The position numbers and the translations under genes are program-made. The notes beneath the pieces were generated by a model. It saw only the letters and a list, made by a program, of their open reading frames with translations, had not been told where the DNA came from and did no database searches. Below are positions 10,001-19,400 of a stretch of DNA of 64,000 nt, piece after piece (position 1 is the stretch's first letter; each line of letters opens with the position of its first letter). Source of the stretch: Fabrea salina (Eukaryota > Ciliophora > Heterotrichea > Heterotrichida > Fabreidae). The DNA is taken from the NCBI GenBank assembly GCA_022984795.1, contig JALIHJ010000020.1, positions 62,001-126,000 of the forward strand, read 5' to 3'.

Positions 10001-13000
10001 AGTTCGTTCTCAAGCATTTGGTGGAAGTAAATTCTGTCCCCAAACACTTCACAATTCATGAAGAAAGGCATCCAGCCAATGGCCACAGTGTTAATTTCAT
10101 AAGCTATCCAAAAAGTTTCATCAAAAGGTGGAGTTTGAAAGACTTTTCCAAACCACTCGTTGTTCACTGTTGAGTCTATTATGAAGGGCATTCTTTTCTG
10201 GCCTTGTTCTTCAAACTGTATTAAGTTAAAAGGCAAGTCTATTTCTTCAAAGTCGTTTTTCCAAATCACAGCAAAAAACATTCTTGAGGAACCTAACTTG
10301 GCACGCGAAGGTGAAATGATGCTGGTGTTCATCACATTGGAAAACTGCTCCATTCTGGGGTAGTAAAGTGCGTTGTGTAAACTTACAGAACAAGTAAAAG
10401 CCACTTCTTCTTCAGAGTAGTTGTTGACTACTAGAGTGAAGTTGGTATGGTAGCTCATTGAGGAGTCAGAGAAGTAAGCTGGCATGGGGAGTTTTTGACC
10501 TTCAGAGTTTTCTAAGCGAATAGTGAAGTGCTCGCCGTATAGAAAGGCTGGGTCTAAGTGTGTCAAGTTAAAGTTAAGCAAAGCAACCTCTAAAGGCTGT
10601 AAAGTCACTAAGCGCTTAGACTCCTGAGTGCGCCTTTGAGCACTTAAAGAGGGGTCAAAAGACTGAACTATCACTTCACCCCCAAGTGAAGTGCACTCCC
10701 CTACACACTTAGCACCTACAGGACTTGTAGTTCCACTGGGGCATTTCAGACTTTGGTAGCTCTGAAGTAAGTCTTCGGGTATTTGAGAGTTCTCTTCGCA
10801 TTCACTGAAGCTAGGCACTTGGTACTTATCGCAGTCTTGGCATTCTTGGTTAGCTTGGATTTTAGCGTCAATAATGGGCTGGTAGTTTGCTTGGTTGATG
10901 TACCCAAAAGTACCTCTTTCGTTGAGAGAAGCATTGGTAGCTTGTGGACAGAAGTAACCTGCTAAGCACTTATACTGGAGCTTCAGAGTTTCTGTAGTTC
11001 CTTCTGGGCAGTAGTACCCAGGCTCGCATATGCCCAAGTCCTCTATTTTGCTAGTTTTTTTCCCGCACCAGAACCCCCCTGGACACCTGGAGTCAGTCAA
11101 GCTAAAACTAGTTGTTCCGTTGCTGCAGATGTAGCCTTCGGGGCAGTCTGCAGCCTCGGTGAGGTTGGTCATTCCTTGTTCAAGACAGACAAGTTCAGGT
11201 TCGCATTCTTTGCAGTCTTTTTTGGAAGAAAGTCCCGGAACGTCACTCCAGGTTCCTTGAGGGCACAAACTACACCCTATTTGGCTAGGGTCTTCTTCTC
11301 TGTAAGTCCCTGCGGGGCATATTAGTGGTTCAACAGTTCCGTCGTAGGGGCAAAAATATCCTCCAGGACAAACCTCACATTCAACCATGCCTTCAGTACC
11401 TGAAAAGGTGCCTGGGGAGCAGGTTTGTTGAATAGAGTTTCCGTAACCTTTGGCAAAGTGGCCTTTCTCCACAATTATTGGTTCTGAAACTCCAGCAGGA
11501 CAAAAGTACCCTGGAGGGCAAGGACTGGCTTGGGGACCAGTGGTGCCTTCTTCGCAGTAAGTTCCTTGTATGCAAGTTTGAGGGCTGCTTGCATCGTTAT
11601 CCCTAACTTCATTGGACTCCACACCCATCAAGCAAAAGGTAGCTGGAGGACACAAGAATGGACCTTCGCCTATTATTTCAGAATCGGTTCCTTCTAAACA
11701 GTAACTTCCAGCAGGACACACACTGGAAGGACTTGCACTTCCTTCTTGTGCACAAACTCTTCCTGCTGGACAAATAGTTTGGTTTGTATTTCCAGACTCA
11801 GGACAAATAAACCCAACTCCACAGGGTTGGCAACTTGACTGGGCTGTTTCTTGGTTGTAAGTTCCAGGAACACACGGCAAAGCTATTTCCATTCCTTGGT
11901 AAGGGCAGTAATAGCCTTCCAAACACTTTAGTTTTTCTCCTTTCAAGCAGTAATAACCCGGTGGACAGTACTCCGAACCATACTGATTTGGAGAAAGTGC
12001 CCTGTCACAAACCACTCCATCTATACACAGTTGTGGAGACCTAAAGTCTTGTTGCAAAGTGTCAGTAAAGTGGAACCCACTTGAACAAAAGTACCTGTCA
12101 GGGCAAGGAGTTTGGGTGTTATTCATGCAGGCGTAACCTGGAGGACATACTTCAAGTGTGCTTAGCGAACTTAGTCCTTGGGAGTTGCACAAGTACCCAG
12201 GAGGACAGTCGTAAGGAGTTTCCGTAGCTGCTTCAGGGCAGTATTTTCCAGTATCGCACACTTCGCAAGCAATAGCTCCTTCGGAGTTAGAATAAGTTCC
12301 TTTATCGCACTGAAAAGGACTGAAAACTTCTTCGTGGGGGCAGTAGTGACCTTTAGGGCATATAATTTGCTGGTACTGGGGACTCAAAGGACAGTAATAT
12401 CCCTTTTTGCATTCACCTAAAAATGTAAAAGAAAGCCCTGTTAAGGACTCAAAGTAGTTAAAGTAAACAGCAACTGGGTAAGTTCCTGACTGGTAGCTTG
12501 GAATGCTGAATGTAACTGAGTCAGAGGTTACTTCTGAAAAGTCCTTTATGCTGAATGAGCCTATTTGAACTAAAATTGGAGGTTTTTCACAGGAGTACTT
12601 AACAGTGACTTCTGGCTGCTCGCGGTTGTAAGCTGAGTCCTTGGAAATCGACTCTAAAAAGCCTATGTCAATGTACTCAAACTCCAAGTTGTTTGAAAGG
12701 TCTTCTTTTTGGTTAAAAGAAACAGACAAGTTCGAGAACTTAGCACTTGCTGAAGAGGGGTTCAAGCACACTATTTCAGAAGAAGAAATGTACTTTGCTT
12801 GGGTTTCTTCAGAGTCGAACAAACACAGTATTTCTTGGACGAAGAAGAAGTTGGACCCCTTGACTTGCAAAGGAATGCCTCCTGACAAGAACCCAAATGT
12901 TGGCTCTACTGACTCTACTACAGGGGATTCAACCACTTCAATATAAACTCCTTCGTTTCCGTAGTTTTGGTTGTTTAGAGAAATTCTAACTTGGTGCTTT

Positions 13001-14520
13001 CCTACAGACAAAGCTCCACTTATGCTAAACACTATGTTGCCTTCTTGGCTATCTGCGTCGTAAACAGTGTCTCCAATCCTGGCTTTTATTTTGCCTTCTT
13101 GGAAGTTTTCTCCGTAAACAGTGAATTCTCTGTTTGTAGCTTGGTTGGTTACTAGCTTAGGTTCTACTGCAGTTACTTTGGGGTTGGTGTAGTAAGTGAA
13201 CTTAACCGAAGACTCAAAGTCTTGGGAGTTAGAACTTACATAAAGATCCACAGTTCCAGAACCCGGGGGACTCAAACAGTACTTATTGGAGCCCTCTGTA
13301 AAGAGCTCTACTATTTGTTTTCCAAACTTGCAGAACCCCTTTGGTGAGTGGAAGTAAGAAGTTTCTATAAGTACTTTTGTGTTTCCAGAGGTGGGTCCTT
13401 GTTGTGGCTCAACCAGAGTTATGTTTTCTATAGGTCTAAACTGGAAGTTTCCTGCTGAGTAGTAGTTTTGGTTGTTAAGAGTGAACCTAAGTTCAACACT
13501 TGAGCTAGGGTGTTCTGGAGAAACACACCTTATTTCAGTGGTGTTAACAAAAACACCAGGCACTTTTTCTGTGCCAAACAAACACTTTATTTCAGGGTAG
13601 GGCTTGAAGCCCTTTCCTAGAACTCTCACTAAGGTTCCTCCGTTTTCAGTGCCCTGGTTTGGAATTAAACTAGTTGCACTGACATTCTTGTCGTACACAA
13701 ACTCTTTTCCGTGGTTTCCATAGTCTATTCCGTTCAAACTTATTCTTAAGCTGACTTTGTTGGAGTCAGAGTTAGGAGGCGAACTACACTTAAAAGAGTC
13801 AGTTTGCACATCAAAAGCCTGAACAGAGTTTTCGCCAAATAAGCACTTAGGACTGATGCTGTTGGGATTGCCTTTTAGTGTAACTAAAACTTCAGTCCCG
13901 CCTTGCTCAGGTCCGTGATTTTCAGAGATTTCAAAGTTTTCAATAAGTTCCCACCAAACTAGCAAGTAGTTAAACTCAAACCCACTGGGTGTGTACTGTT
14001 GTTTGTTTTTCGAAACAAAGACTTCTAGTTGGTTGTTCACGTCTGCTCTTAAGTGTTGCAAAAAACCAAAAGGAGGAATGGTGCATTTCATAGAACTCTC
14101 GGATACAAAAACCCCATCTGCTTCGTAAGGGCCTAGTTTGCATGATAGAGAGTCTGAAGCAGAAAAACTGCCCTGCAAAGTCAGCTCGTGGTAATTTTTT
14201 TCGGAGCCTGAAAGGGGAGACACATAGGAAACAAAGGAAGTGTTGTAGTAAGTGAACACTTGTGTAGAGTACTCAAGTGTTTTTAGGTTTTTAGATACAC
14301 TAAAAGCCACCCTGCCTGAGCCTCCGGGTGAAAAACAGATGATACTGGTGATGTTGATAAACACTGTTTCGGAAGCTTCTGTGTCTCCGAAGTAACACAA
14401 GGAGTTGGGCTGGAAGTTTGAGTCTCTAACTAAAACTGAGGTGTTGCCTGTAGTTGGCCCTAAGGTTGGGTAAAACTCCAAACTACTAGCTAATGTAAGT
14501 AAGAGTGTAAATAGTTTCAT
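7039..14520 (-). CDS. Giant surface protein: IPT/TIG repeats, GCC2/GCC3 Cys-rich modules, polytopic C-terminus
   Basis: 2493 aa in one uninterrupted frame. Signal peptide at 1-14 (MKLFTLLLTLASSLE). About eight IPT/TIG-like immunoglobulin-fold repeats follow (residues about 15-690, with recurrent P-x-x-GxxxGGTxVxVxGxxF patterns). Then comes a long Cys-rich tract (about 700-1280) of GCC2/GCC3 ephrin-receptor-like repeats (C-PxGxYC, CxxCPxGxxC). Next is a non-repetitive ectodomain (about 1290-1660), then about ten membrane spans between about 1670 and 2180, and a cytosolic tail of about 310 residues. The tail carries two CxxC pairs (QNCQNCS and YCRDCKQ) that could bind zinc. The architecture resembles apicomplexan cysteine-repeat modular proteins and, more loosely, meckelin, but I cannot assign orthology. 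Its start codon is only 7 nt from that of the divergent neighbour. Confidence 0.88.
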   Translation of the reverse strand: MKLFTLLLTLASSLEFYPTLGPTTGNTSVLVRDSNFQPNSLCYFGDTEASETVFINITSIICFSPGGSGRVAFSVSKNLKTLEYSTQVFTYYNTSFVSYVSPLSGSEKNYHELTLQGSFSASDSLSCKLGPYEADGVFVSESSMKCTIPPFGFLQHLRADVNNQLEVFVSKNKQQYTPSGFEFNYLLVWWELIENFEISENHGPEQGGTEVLVTLKGNPNSISPKCLFGENSVQAFDVQTDSFKCSSPPNSDSNKVSLRISLNGIDYGNHGKEFVYDKNVSATSLIPNQGTENGGTLVRVLGKGFKPYPEIKCLFGTEKVPGVFVNTTEIRCVSPEHPSSSVELRFTLNNQNYYSAGNFQFRPIENITLVEPQQGPTSGNTKVLIETSYFHSPKGFCKFGKQIVELFTEGSNKYCLSPPGSGTVDLYVSSNSQDFESSVKFTYYTNPKVTAVEPKLVTNQATNREFTVYGENFQEGKIKARIGDTVYDADSQEGNIVFSISGALSVGKHQVRISLNNQNYGNEGVYIEVVESPVVESVEPTFGFLSGGIPLQVKGSNFFFVQEILCLFDSEETQAKYISSSEIVCLNPSSASAKFSNLSVSFNQKEDLSNNLEFEYIDIGFLESISKDSAYNREQPEVTVKYSCEKPPILVQIGSFSIKDFSEVTSDSVTFSIPSYQSGTYPVAVYFNYFESLTGLSFTFLGECKKGYYCPLSPQYQQIICPKGHYCPHEEVFSPFQCDKGTYSNSEGAIACEVCDTGKYCPEAATETPYDCPPGYLCNSQGLSSLSTLEVCPPGYACMNNTQTPCPDRYFCSSGFHFTDTLQQDFRSPQLCIDGVVCDRALSPNQYGSEYCPPGYYCLKGEKLKCLEGYYCPYQGMEIALPCVPGTYNQETAQSSCQPCGVGFICPESGNTNQTICPAGRVCAQEGSASPSSVCPAGSYCLEGTDSEIIGEGPFLCPPATFCLMGVESNEVRDNDASSPQTCIQGTYCEEGTTGPQASPCPPGYFCPAGVSEPIIVEKGHFAKGYGNSIQQTCSPGTFSGTEGMVECEVCPGGYFCPYDGTVEPLICPAGTYREEDPSQIGCSLCPQGTWSDVPGLSSKKDCKECEPELVCLEQGMTNLTEAADCPEGYICSNGTTSFSLTDSRCPGGFWCGKKTSKIEDLGICEPGYYCPEGTTETLKLQYKCLAGYFCPQATNASLNERGTFGYINQANYQPIIDAKIQANQECQDCDKYQVPSFSECEENSQIPEDLLQSYQSLKCPSGTTSPVGAKCVGECTSLGGEVIVQSFDPSLSAQRRTQESKRLVTLQPLEVALLNFNLTHLDPAFLYGEHFTIRLENSEGQKLPMPAYFSDSSMSYHTNFTLVVNNYSEEEVAFTCSVSLHNALYYPRMEQFSNVMNTSIISPSRAKLGSSRMFFAVIWKNDFEEIDLPFNLIQFEEQGQKRMPFIIDSTVNNEWFGKVFQTPPFDETFWIAYEINTVAIGWMPFFMNCEVFGDRIYFHQMLENELFCDLVSEKETVVVNPVPFSGISPTADSCEVSVKCYYAEDVMFERSNKNYWFEVTERTTLFYLTRDPQSTDNLFTSDYESIYLEEVLDLADTMIPVEVVPHGNEGIPTEVRVVIKYYQNDQKTKSIVNVEINLEKYSLEEKTQSHPGYTLRVEYYAIGWFELLNNFQLGIPVYILVFVALGLSVLSLLSIVYFLHMLFLKNHPKLHFQMHFLASAVAPALGTTYGSIPVILAMIVFPNLLNSQLLFPKVSPTWEGPGEITTEQELQNSRGRLGLAILCLGIVLLVYGARFLIPLPEESTAAVLPSQKYEVSDSEHSISTPNTASQSGITTVKSNREAIVFKRRFFLLISAVLVMLITIRLEFSYSEAFKQNIFGFLFGFMILDIVLYHLLSRLIFGELLLVSPFYTCLSTNKLVISLASENFIQFLQYFLFTTGLVLFQRIYFNPFLEYLSSKFEEFSVKLVSRYAFAERLFRSAILKRLKNYSKLISKISRQYGDHRNNMEGLMTTMLEYSSQVQAVFMAPFVLFFIYMFADETQVPKNYGIQQSDVSYYVLFSVVDIVPHLIIDVLLFHLVESLYGYKLFDYLTYNAYRFKTRNKDWKYGPEAKLDRSISINWRSIDYMCYSSQFYFSVTITSWGFTAIIFGATIMLRNSHNPFSDPLLLVVFFAMVLIHFPTRYILKKATEFLKLWKPRSSPVFTQDFPSEDQEVVQLIDDYTEENALVQKVQTEMFKTKFISKNKDWLIKNIAFICKNNYVCQEFLREKYSEVFKIHAQEKRKLEQEEEHKRQLEIIRNISEHSKKLKLDQHYPEPVPETSTQTIAFSWLSQAKLNLILKEETKNLFNLDQNCQNCSTQENLTLAFDESFYKLLSDYQRDFKGLTLTISHFQKYYLRKQKAHTYCRDCKQILKLKKQGNLELANPLTRIAAQELNIRKFAQPAQKVPSHCRKIALKWLIEARSKITKKTSRSIRTFKSLSSNSVSQAVSDLHI

Positions 14521-14527
14521 AATATAA
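14521..14527. promoter_or_regulatory. 7-nt divergent start-to-start spacer
   Basis: AATATAA is all that separates the initiator ATGs of the giant surface protein (minus) and the adenosylhomocysteinase-like gene (plus). Any promoter elements must lie inside the coding sequences, and 5' leaders must be nearly absent or overlap the opposite gene. Confidence 0.7.
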
Positions 14528-15619
14528 ATGGAAGCCTACACACAACTAAGCAACTACATTGATCAAATATACTCTTTGCAAGAGTACCCTTGCTTAACCC
14601 ACCAAGTAGCTCAGTTTTCGTCCCGAGATCTTTCGTCCTACAAAGTACTTGTTTGTCTTCCTTTAGTTAAAAGCACGCTACCCATTCTGCTTCCTTGGCT
14701 AGTTTCAAATGCTGACCTTACAGTGTCTTGGATCCAAGAAGTTCCCGTTTCGACAGAAATTCTTGACTTACTCAGCAGTTTAGGCTGTAAAGTTGAGCAG
14801 AACCCTTCTGAGGATTACGACTTAGTGCTTACTTCCCTAGCTTACCACTCTAACCTTAGAAGCAAGTACGGGTTTGTAGAGTTCAGTCTTTCAGGAGGCA
14901 AGAAGTTTTCAAAGTTAATAGGAAAAAAAGTACTTGATGCTTCAAAAACTGCGCTTAAAGGTTTAGAAAGCGGCCTGGGAATGTGCGACTCTGTCATAAG
15001 ACTCTCCAGAGAAGGGCACTTCGAACTCAGAGGTAAAAAAGTACTTATTTTTGGTTTTGGAAAAATAGGCAAAGGAATTTACAGAGCATGTGAAATGGAA
15101 AGTGCTAATGTTAAAATAGTAGGCTCCAAAACTACCCACGAAGACTTAGGGATGCACTTCATTGACTTTGAAGACGTAAACCAAGTAAAAGCCGAAGCAC
15201 AGCAGGCAGAGTTAGTCATCACTGCTACAGGAGTCAAAAACCTGATTCAAAGCAAGTATGGACTGGAGCCCTTTATAAGGGAAAACTTGACCCTAGTTAA
15301 CATGGGACCAGAGGACGAGTTTGGTGAAGGAATGCCTTCTGAAAGAGTTCTCAACCAAAAGTTTTTAGCAAACTACTTGCTAGAAGAGCCCACTAGACTT
15401 AGGTTTTTAGACCCTGTTCTGGCTTTGATGAACGCATCAGGGTACTACATGATTAAGCATGACCTTGCTGAAGGAGTGCACCCAGCACCTGCCCACTTTG
15501 TAGATAAGTACTTGGAGGTCTTTGCACAGAGTTTTCAAGTGCAAATAGACCTGACGTCCCTGAAAGAAGACAACTACTTTTGGCTACACGACATTGAAAA
15601 CAAGATTTTCAGACCTTAA
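14528..15619 (+). CDS. Adenosylhomocysteinase-like NAD-binding protein, divergent
   Basis: 363 aa, shorter than adenosylhomocysteinase (about 430). The best landmark is the Rossmann motif GKKVLIFGFGKIGKG at about 173-187, which matches the family GKxAxVxGYGxVGKG loop. The N-terminal half has a similar fold order (a strand before LSSYKVLVCLPLVKS, then a shifted-subunit domain), and the later segments LVITATGVKN and NMGPEDEF parallel the TTTGC and NIGHFD regions. The usual catalytic landmarks NDSVTKxxFDNxYG and the C-terminal KxxxY NAD clamp are not seen. It may therefore be an AHCY-like protein that is not a hydrolase, or a divergent enzyme. Its TAA stop shares TTAA with the convergent GRASP gene. 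Confidence 0.6.
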   Translation: MEAYTQLSNYIDQIYSLQEYPCLTHQVAQFSSRDLSSYKVLVCLPLVKSTLPILLPWLVSNADLTVSWIQEVPVSTEILDLLSSLGCKVEQNPSEDYDLVLTSLAYHSNLRSKYGFVEFSLSGGKKFSKLIGKKVLDASKTALKGLESGLGMCDSVIRLSREGHFELRGKKVLIFGFGKIGKGIYRACEMESANVKIVGSKTTHEDLGMHFIDFEDVNQVKAEAQQAELVITATGVKNLIQSKYGLEPFIRENLTLVNMGPEDEFGEGMPSERVLNQKFLANYLLEEPTRLRFLDPVLALMNASGYYMIKHDLAEGVHPAPAHFVDKYLEVFAQSFQVQIDLTSLKEDNYFWLHDIENKIFRP

Positions 15620-16428
15620 GAAGTTACATACTTAGACTCTAAAACTTGGAAGTTCGACTTTTGTTGGTGAGATTCGTAGATGCTGGGTGGAGGCAGTATT
15701 TTAAGAGTTTGTTGCTCAGAAGTCATGACGGGCACCGTTTTCGGAATATGGACACAGGGTGGAGGAGGAATTTCTTCTTTTTGCTCCTCTTGAGGTTCTG
15801 CCTGGAGCACTGTGACCAAAGCAGGTTCGTTCGGGCTTTTCACTTCAAGTTCTTTTACGTCACTTGGCAGTCTGTTAAGCATTCCTTCTCCTACACTCAG
15901 TCCCAAGTTGCCTTTTTGAGGGTTTTCAATAGAGACTTTGCGGACTGAGTTAGTTCTGCAGTTGTACACATAAAGAACTAGTTTGCTTTGGGCTTGAATC
16001 AAAGCCCCTAAGTGGTCAATAGAGTTAAAAGTTTTTTCAGAAGTCCCCAACACAAAGTCTTCGTTGGGTTCGAGACCTGCACTTGAGGCTATAGAGTTAG
16101 GGTGCACCTCTAGAACTTTGAGTCCTTGGAAGTCGTTCCAATGCTCCCACCTAACAGTAGCGCCTAAGTAGCCTTGTCCTCCCCAGTTGTCTCTGGGCAC
16201 TACAACTACTTCTCTAGTTTCGCTTGAAATTATGTTGTATACTTTAAGGAACACCCTGCACTCTAGTGATTTGCTTATTATGCTTGAAAAGGTGTTGTCA
16301 GGTTGGAGTTTTAAACCATTGATAGAGACAATAAAGTCTAGGTAACTCATAAGTCCAGCTTCAGAAGCAGGCGAGTTAGGGTTGACGTCAATTACTCTAA
16401 AACCTTCTTGGCTCTCTGTGTTGCCCAT
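15616..16428 (-). CDS. GRASP55/65-type Golgi reassembly stacking protein
   Basis: 270 aa. It starts MGNTESQEGFRVI, with G2 in an N-myristoylation context as in animal GRASPs. Two GRASP-type PDZ domains follow: about 8-100 (VNPNSPASEAGL, a conserved DFIVSINGL) and about 105-200 (VHPNSIASSAGLEPNEDFVLG). This pair of SPAxxAGL/DxIxG patterns is diagnostic of the family. The Pro-rich tail (about 205-270) is short compared with vertebrate GRASPs. GRASPs tether Golgi membranes and take part in unconventional secretion. Divergent from the kinesin gene with 34 nt between starts. Confidence 0.9.
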   Translation of the reverse strand: MGNTESQEGFRVIDVNPNSPASEAGLMSYLDFIVSINGLKLQPDNTFSSIISKSLECRVFLKVYNIISSETREVVVVPRDNWGGQGYLGATVRWEHWNDFQGLKVLEVHPNSIASSAGLEPNEDFVLGTSEKTFNSIDHLGALIQAQSKLVLYVYNCRTNSVRKVSIENPQKGNLGLSVGEGMLNRLPSDVKELEVKSPNEPALVTVLQAEPQEEQKEEIPPPPCVHIPKTVPVMTSEQQTLKILPPPSIYESHQQKSNFQVLESKYVTS

Positions 16429-16462
16429 TTATAGTTGGAATTAATCTGTAAAGATATTCCAA

Positions 16463-19400
16463 ATGGCAGATTCAAAGGACAATGTTAAGGTAGCTATTCG
16501 GGTTCGTCCATTAAGCAAACAAGAAATCTCTGAAGGCGGAAAGAAATGTGTGACCGTGCACTCAGAGCATAACTGCATTTCCTTAGACGCAAAGCCAGAG
16601 CCTAAGCTGTTTCAGTATGACTACGTTGCTGACGCAAGCACTTCTCAAGCCGAGTTCTTTGAAAAGGTAGGGAAGCCAATAGCAGAGTCGTGTTTGTCTG
16701 GGTACAATGGAACTATTTTTGCTTATGGCCAAACTGGTGCAGGCAAAACCTTCACTATTACAGGACTGAGTTTAGAAGACCTTTCAGTGGAGTTCCCAAC
16801 TCCACATGAACTGAGAGGACTGCTTCCAAGGTGCTTTGAGTACTTATTTTCAGCTATTTCTGAGTCTACTGAAAAGACCGACCAGTCTTTCCTCGTGAAG
16901 TGTTCCTTTTTAGAGATTTACCAAGAACAAGTTATAGACCTACTAGAACCCAGTTCGCAGCAACTCCAAGTTAGAGAAGACATGCAGCGCGGAGTCTATG
17001 TAGACGGACTTAATGAACAAACTGTTTCCAACGTCATGCAGACTTACGAAATCTTAAGAACTGGAGCGCGAAACAGGCATGTAGGGTTCACTTCTATGAA
17101 CAAAGAGTCTTCTAGGTCACACGCTGTGTTTACTTTGGTGATTGAAAGCAAAGAAGTAATAGAAGGCCTCATTAACTTCAGGTCAGCTAAGTTCCACTTA
17201 ATAGACTTAGCAGGCAGTGAAAGGCAAAAAGCCACAGCTACTAAAGGGGAACGCCTCAAAGAAGCAGGCATGATCAACAAGTCACTTTCTGCTTTAGGCA
17301 ACGTGATTAACTCGCTAGTTGACATAGGCGACGGCAGGAACCGCTACGTGCACTACAGAGACTCCAAACTTACCTTTCTGCTGAAAGCTTCTTTGGGGGG
17401 GAACTCTAAGACCTACATAGTTGCAAACATATCTCCTTCAGAAAGTGCCCACAGTGAAACACTTTCAACACTGAAGTTTGCAGAACGAGCCAAGAAAATA
17501 GAGAACAAAGCTGTGATCAACGAAGACACCACCGGAACTATTTCTTTGCTCAAAGAAGAAATTAAAAGACTCAAAAAAGAACTGGCTGAGCTAAAGGCTG
17601 CAGAGTGCCACAACTGCAAAGTAGTCAAAGAAACCCCTATTTTAAGTGACAGCTCTTCCCGGTATGAAATGCTGCTGGAACACAACGTTCGGTTAAGACA
17701 AGATGCAGAAAGAGACTACTTTAAAAAACTCAAAGACAAAGACAACTACATCCAAGCCCTAAACAGCACTTTGCAGAAACTAGAAAAAAAACTCAACCAC
17801 GACAAAATGGTCATTAAGTTCAGAGACGCCACCATTGCCAGCTTACAAGGAAAAACCGAAGGAGACCAGGAACTTGAAAACCTAAAGCACGAAAACCAAA
17901 TACTCAGGGAACAAATTGAATCTCCGCCTATAGCAGCTAAGTTATACCTAGAAAATGAACAACTCAAGTCTGAACTAGAAAACCTGAAAAAAGAAGTTTC
18001 CCAAGAACCTGAGTCTTTAGTTGCGCGTCTTGAAAACATGCAAGAGTTCACCCAGAAACTGTGTGAAGTACTTGAAGAGTCAGCAAGTGAACGAGAAAAA
18101 GTCAAGAAGATCCTTGAAAACCAAGGCTCTCAAGAACTAGACCAGCAAATCTCAGAGCTTAAACTGGCCCTTGCTGAAGAAAAAAAAGCCAGGGAAGAAG
18201 CCGAAGCCAAACTCAAACACCAAGAAAAAAGCAACTACGAACAAGAGATCCAAGAAGCCAGGAGCCAAATGGAGTCCTACGCTAACAACCAAAAAATGAT
18301 AGAGCAAGAAAACGAAATGCTCAGAAGGGACTTAGACTCCCTTAAAAAAGCAAACGAATCCGAAGACAACCTGCTAGCTTCAGTTAGTGAAGAGCTGTTT
18401 TCAAGATCCAAAAGTTACATCTCAGATCACGACAAAGAAGAACTAGATACCCTCAAAGAAAGCCTTTCGAAAGAACTCAACGAAATCCAAAACAAGTGCC
18501 AAGAAAAAGACACCCAAATTGAAAACTTGCTAGTAGAATTGAGTCAACTACACGAAAAACTAGAGTTGGCTGAAAAAGACTCTAAAGATAAAACAGAAAG
18601 ACTGGAACAGTTTAAGTTCACTGAAGAACAACTTAAATACGAACAAGAAAAACTCCAAACCACAGCTTGTGAACTCAAAAACGCCCAAATCAAAATAGAA
18701 GACCTTAACGAAGCCCTTGACTACGCCGAAAGCCAAGTTAAAGAACTCCAAAAAGAAAAGTCAGAACAAGAAAGTAAATTCAGGGAGTCAGAAACTGAGA
18801 TTAAAAACCTGAACTTGCAAATCCAAGAACAACAAAAACTCATAACTTCTTTGCAGGACCCCACTGGAAACCAACCCTTAGCCATTGCACTTTCTGAAAA
18901 CGAGTCTTACAAACAACAGATTTCTTCACTTTACAAACAGCTCCAAGAAACCCAGGTTTCCTCTTCAGAGATAAGCGCTAAGTTCAACAACCTAGCTACT
19001 CAGTACCAAGAACTAAAAACTGACTACGACACAGCTTCCAAAGCCTCTGCTGACCTCCAAAAAAGACTTATCGAAGTCAAAAAAGAACTTTCAGAAACCT
19101 ACGAAGGCGCTGAAAACCTAAAAGAAAAAGTTAAGTTCTACAAAGACCAAAACAAAAAAACCAATCAAAAACTCAGCGAACTCCAAACATTTTACCAAGA
19201 AACCACTGAAAATCAAAGCTTAAAACAAACTTTAGAAGAAAACCAAGCAGAGTACATCTACGACCTCCAGCAACAAATAGAAGAACTTAAAAACAACCTT
19301 GAACACTACAAAGAACTTTCAATCTCGCTCTCCCAAAAGAACGCAGAAGCCACTTCAGAACTAGCTAAAGTCAGAGACGACTACTCTTACGAAGAAGAAC

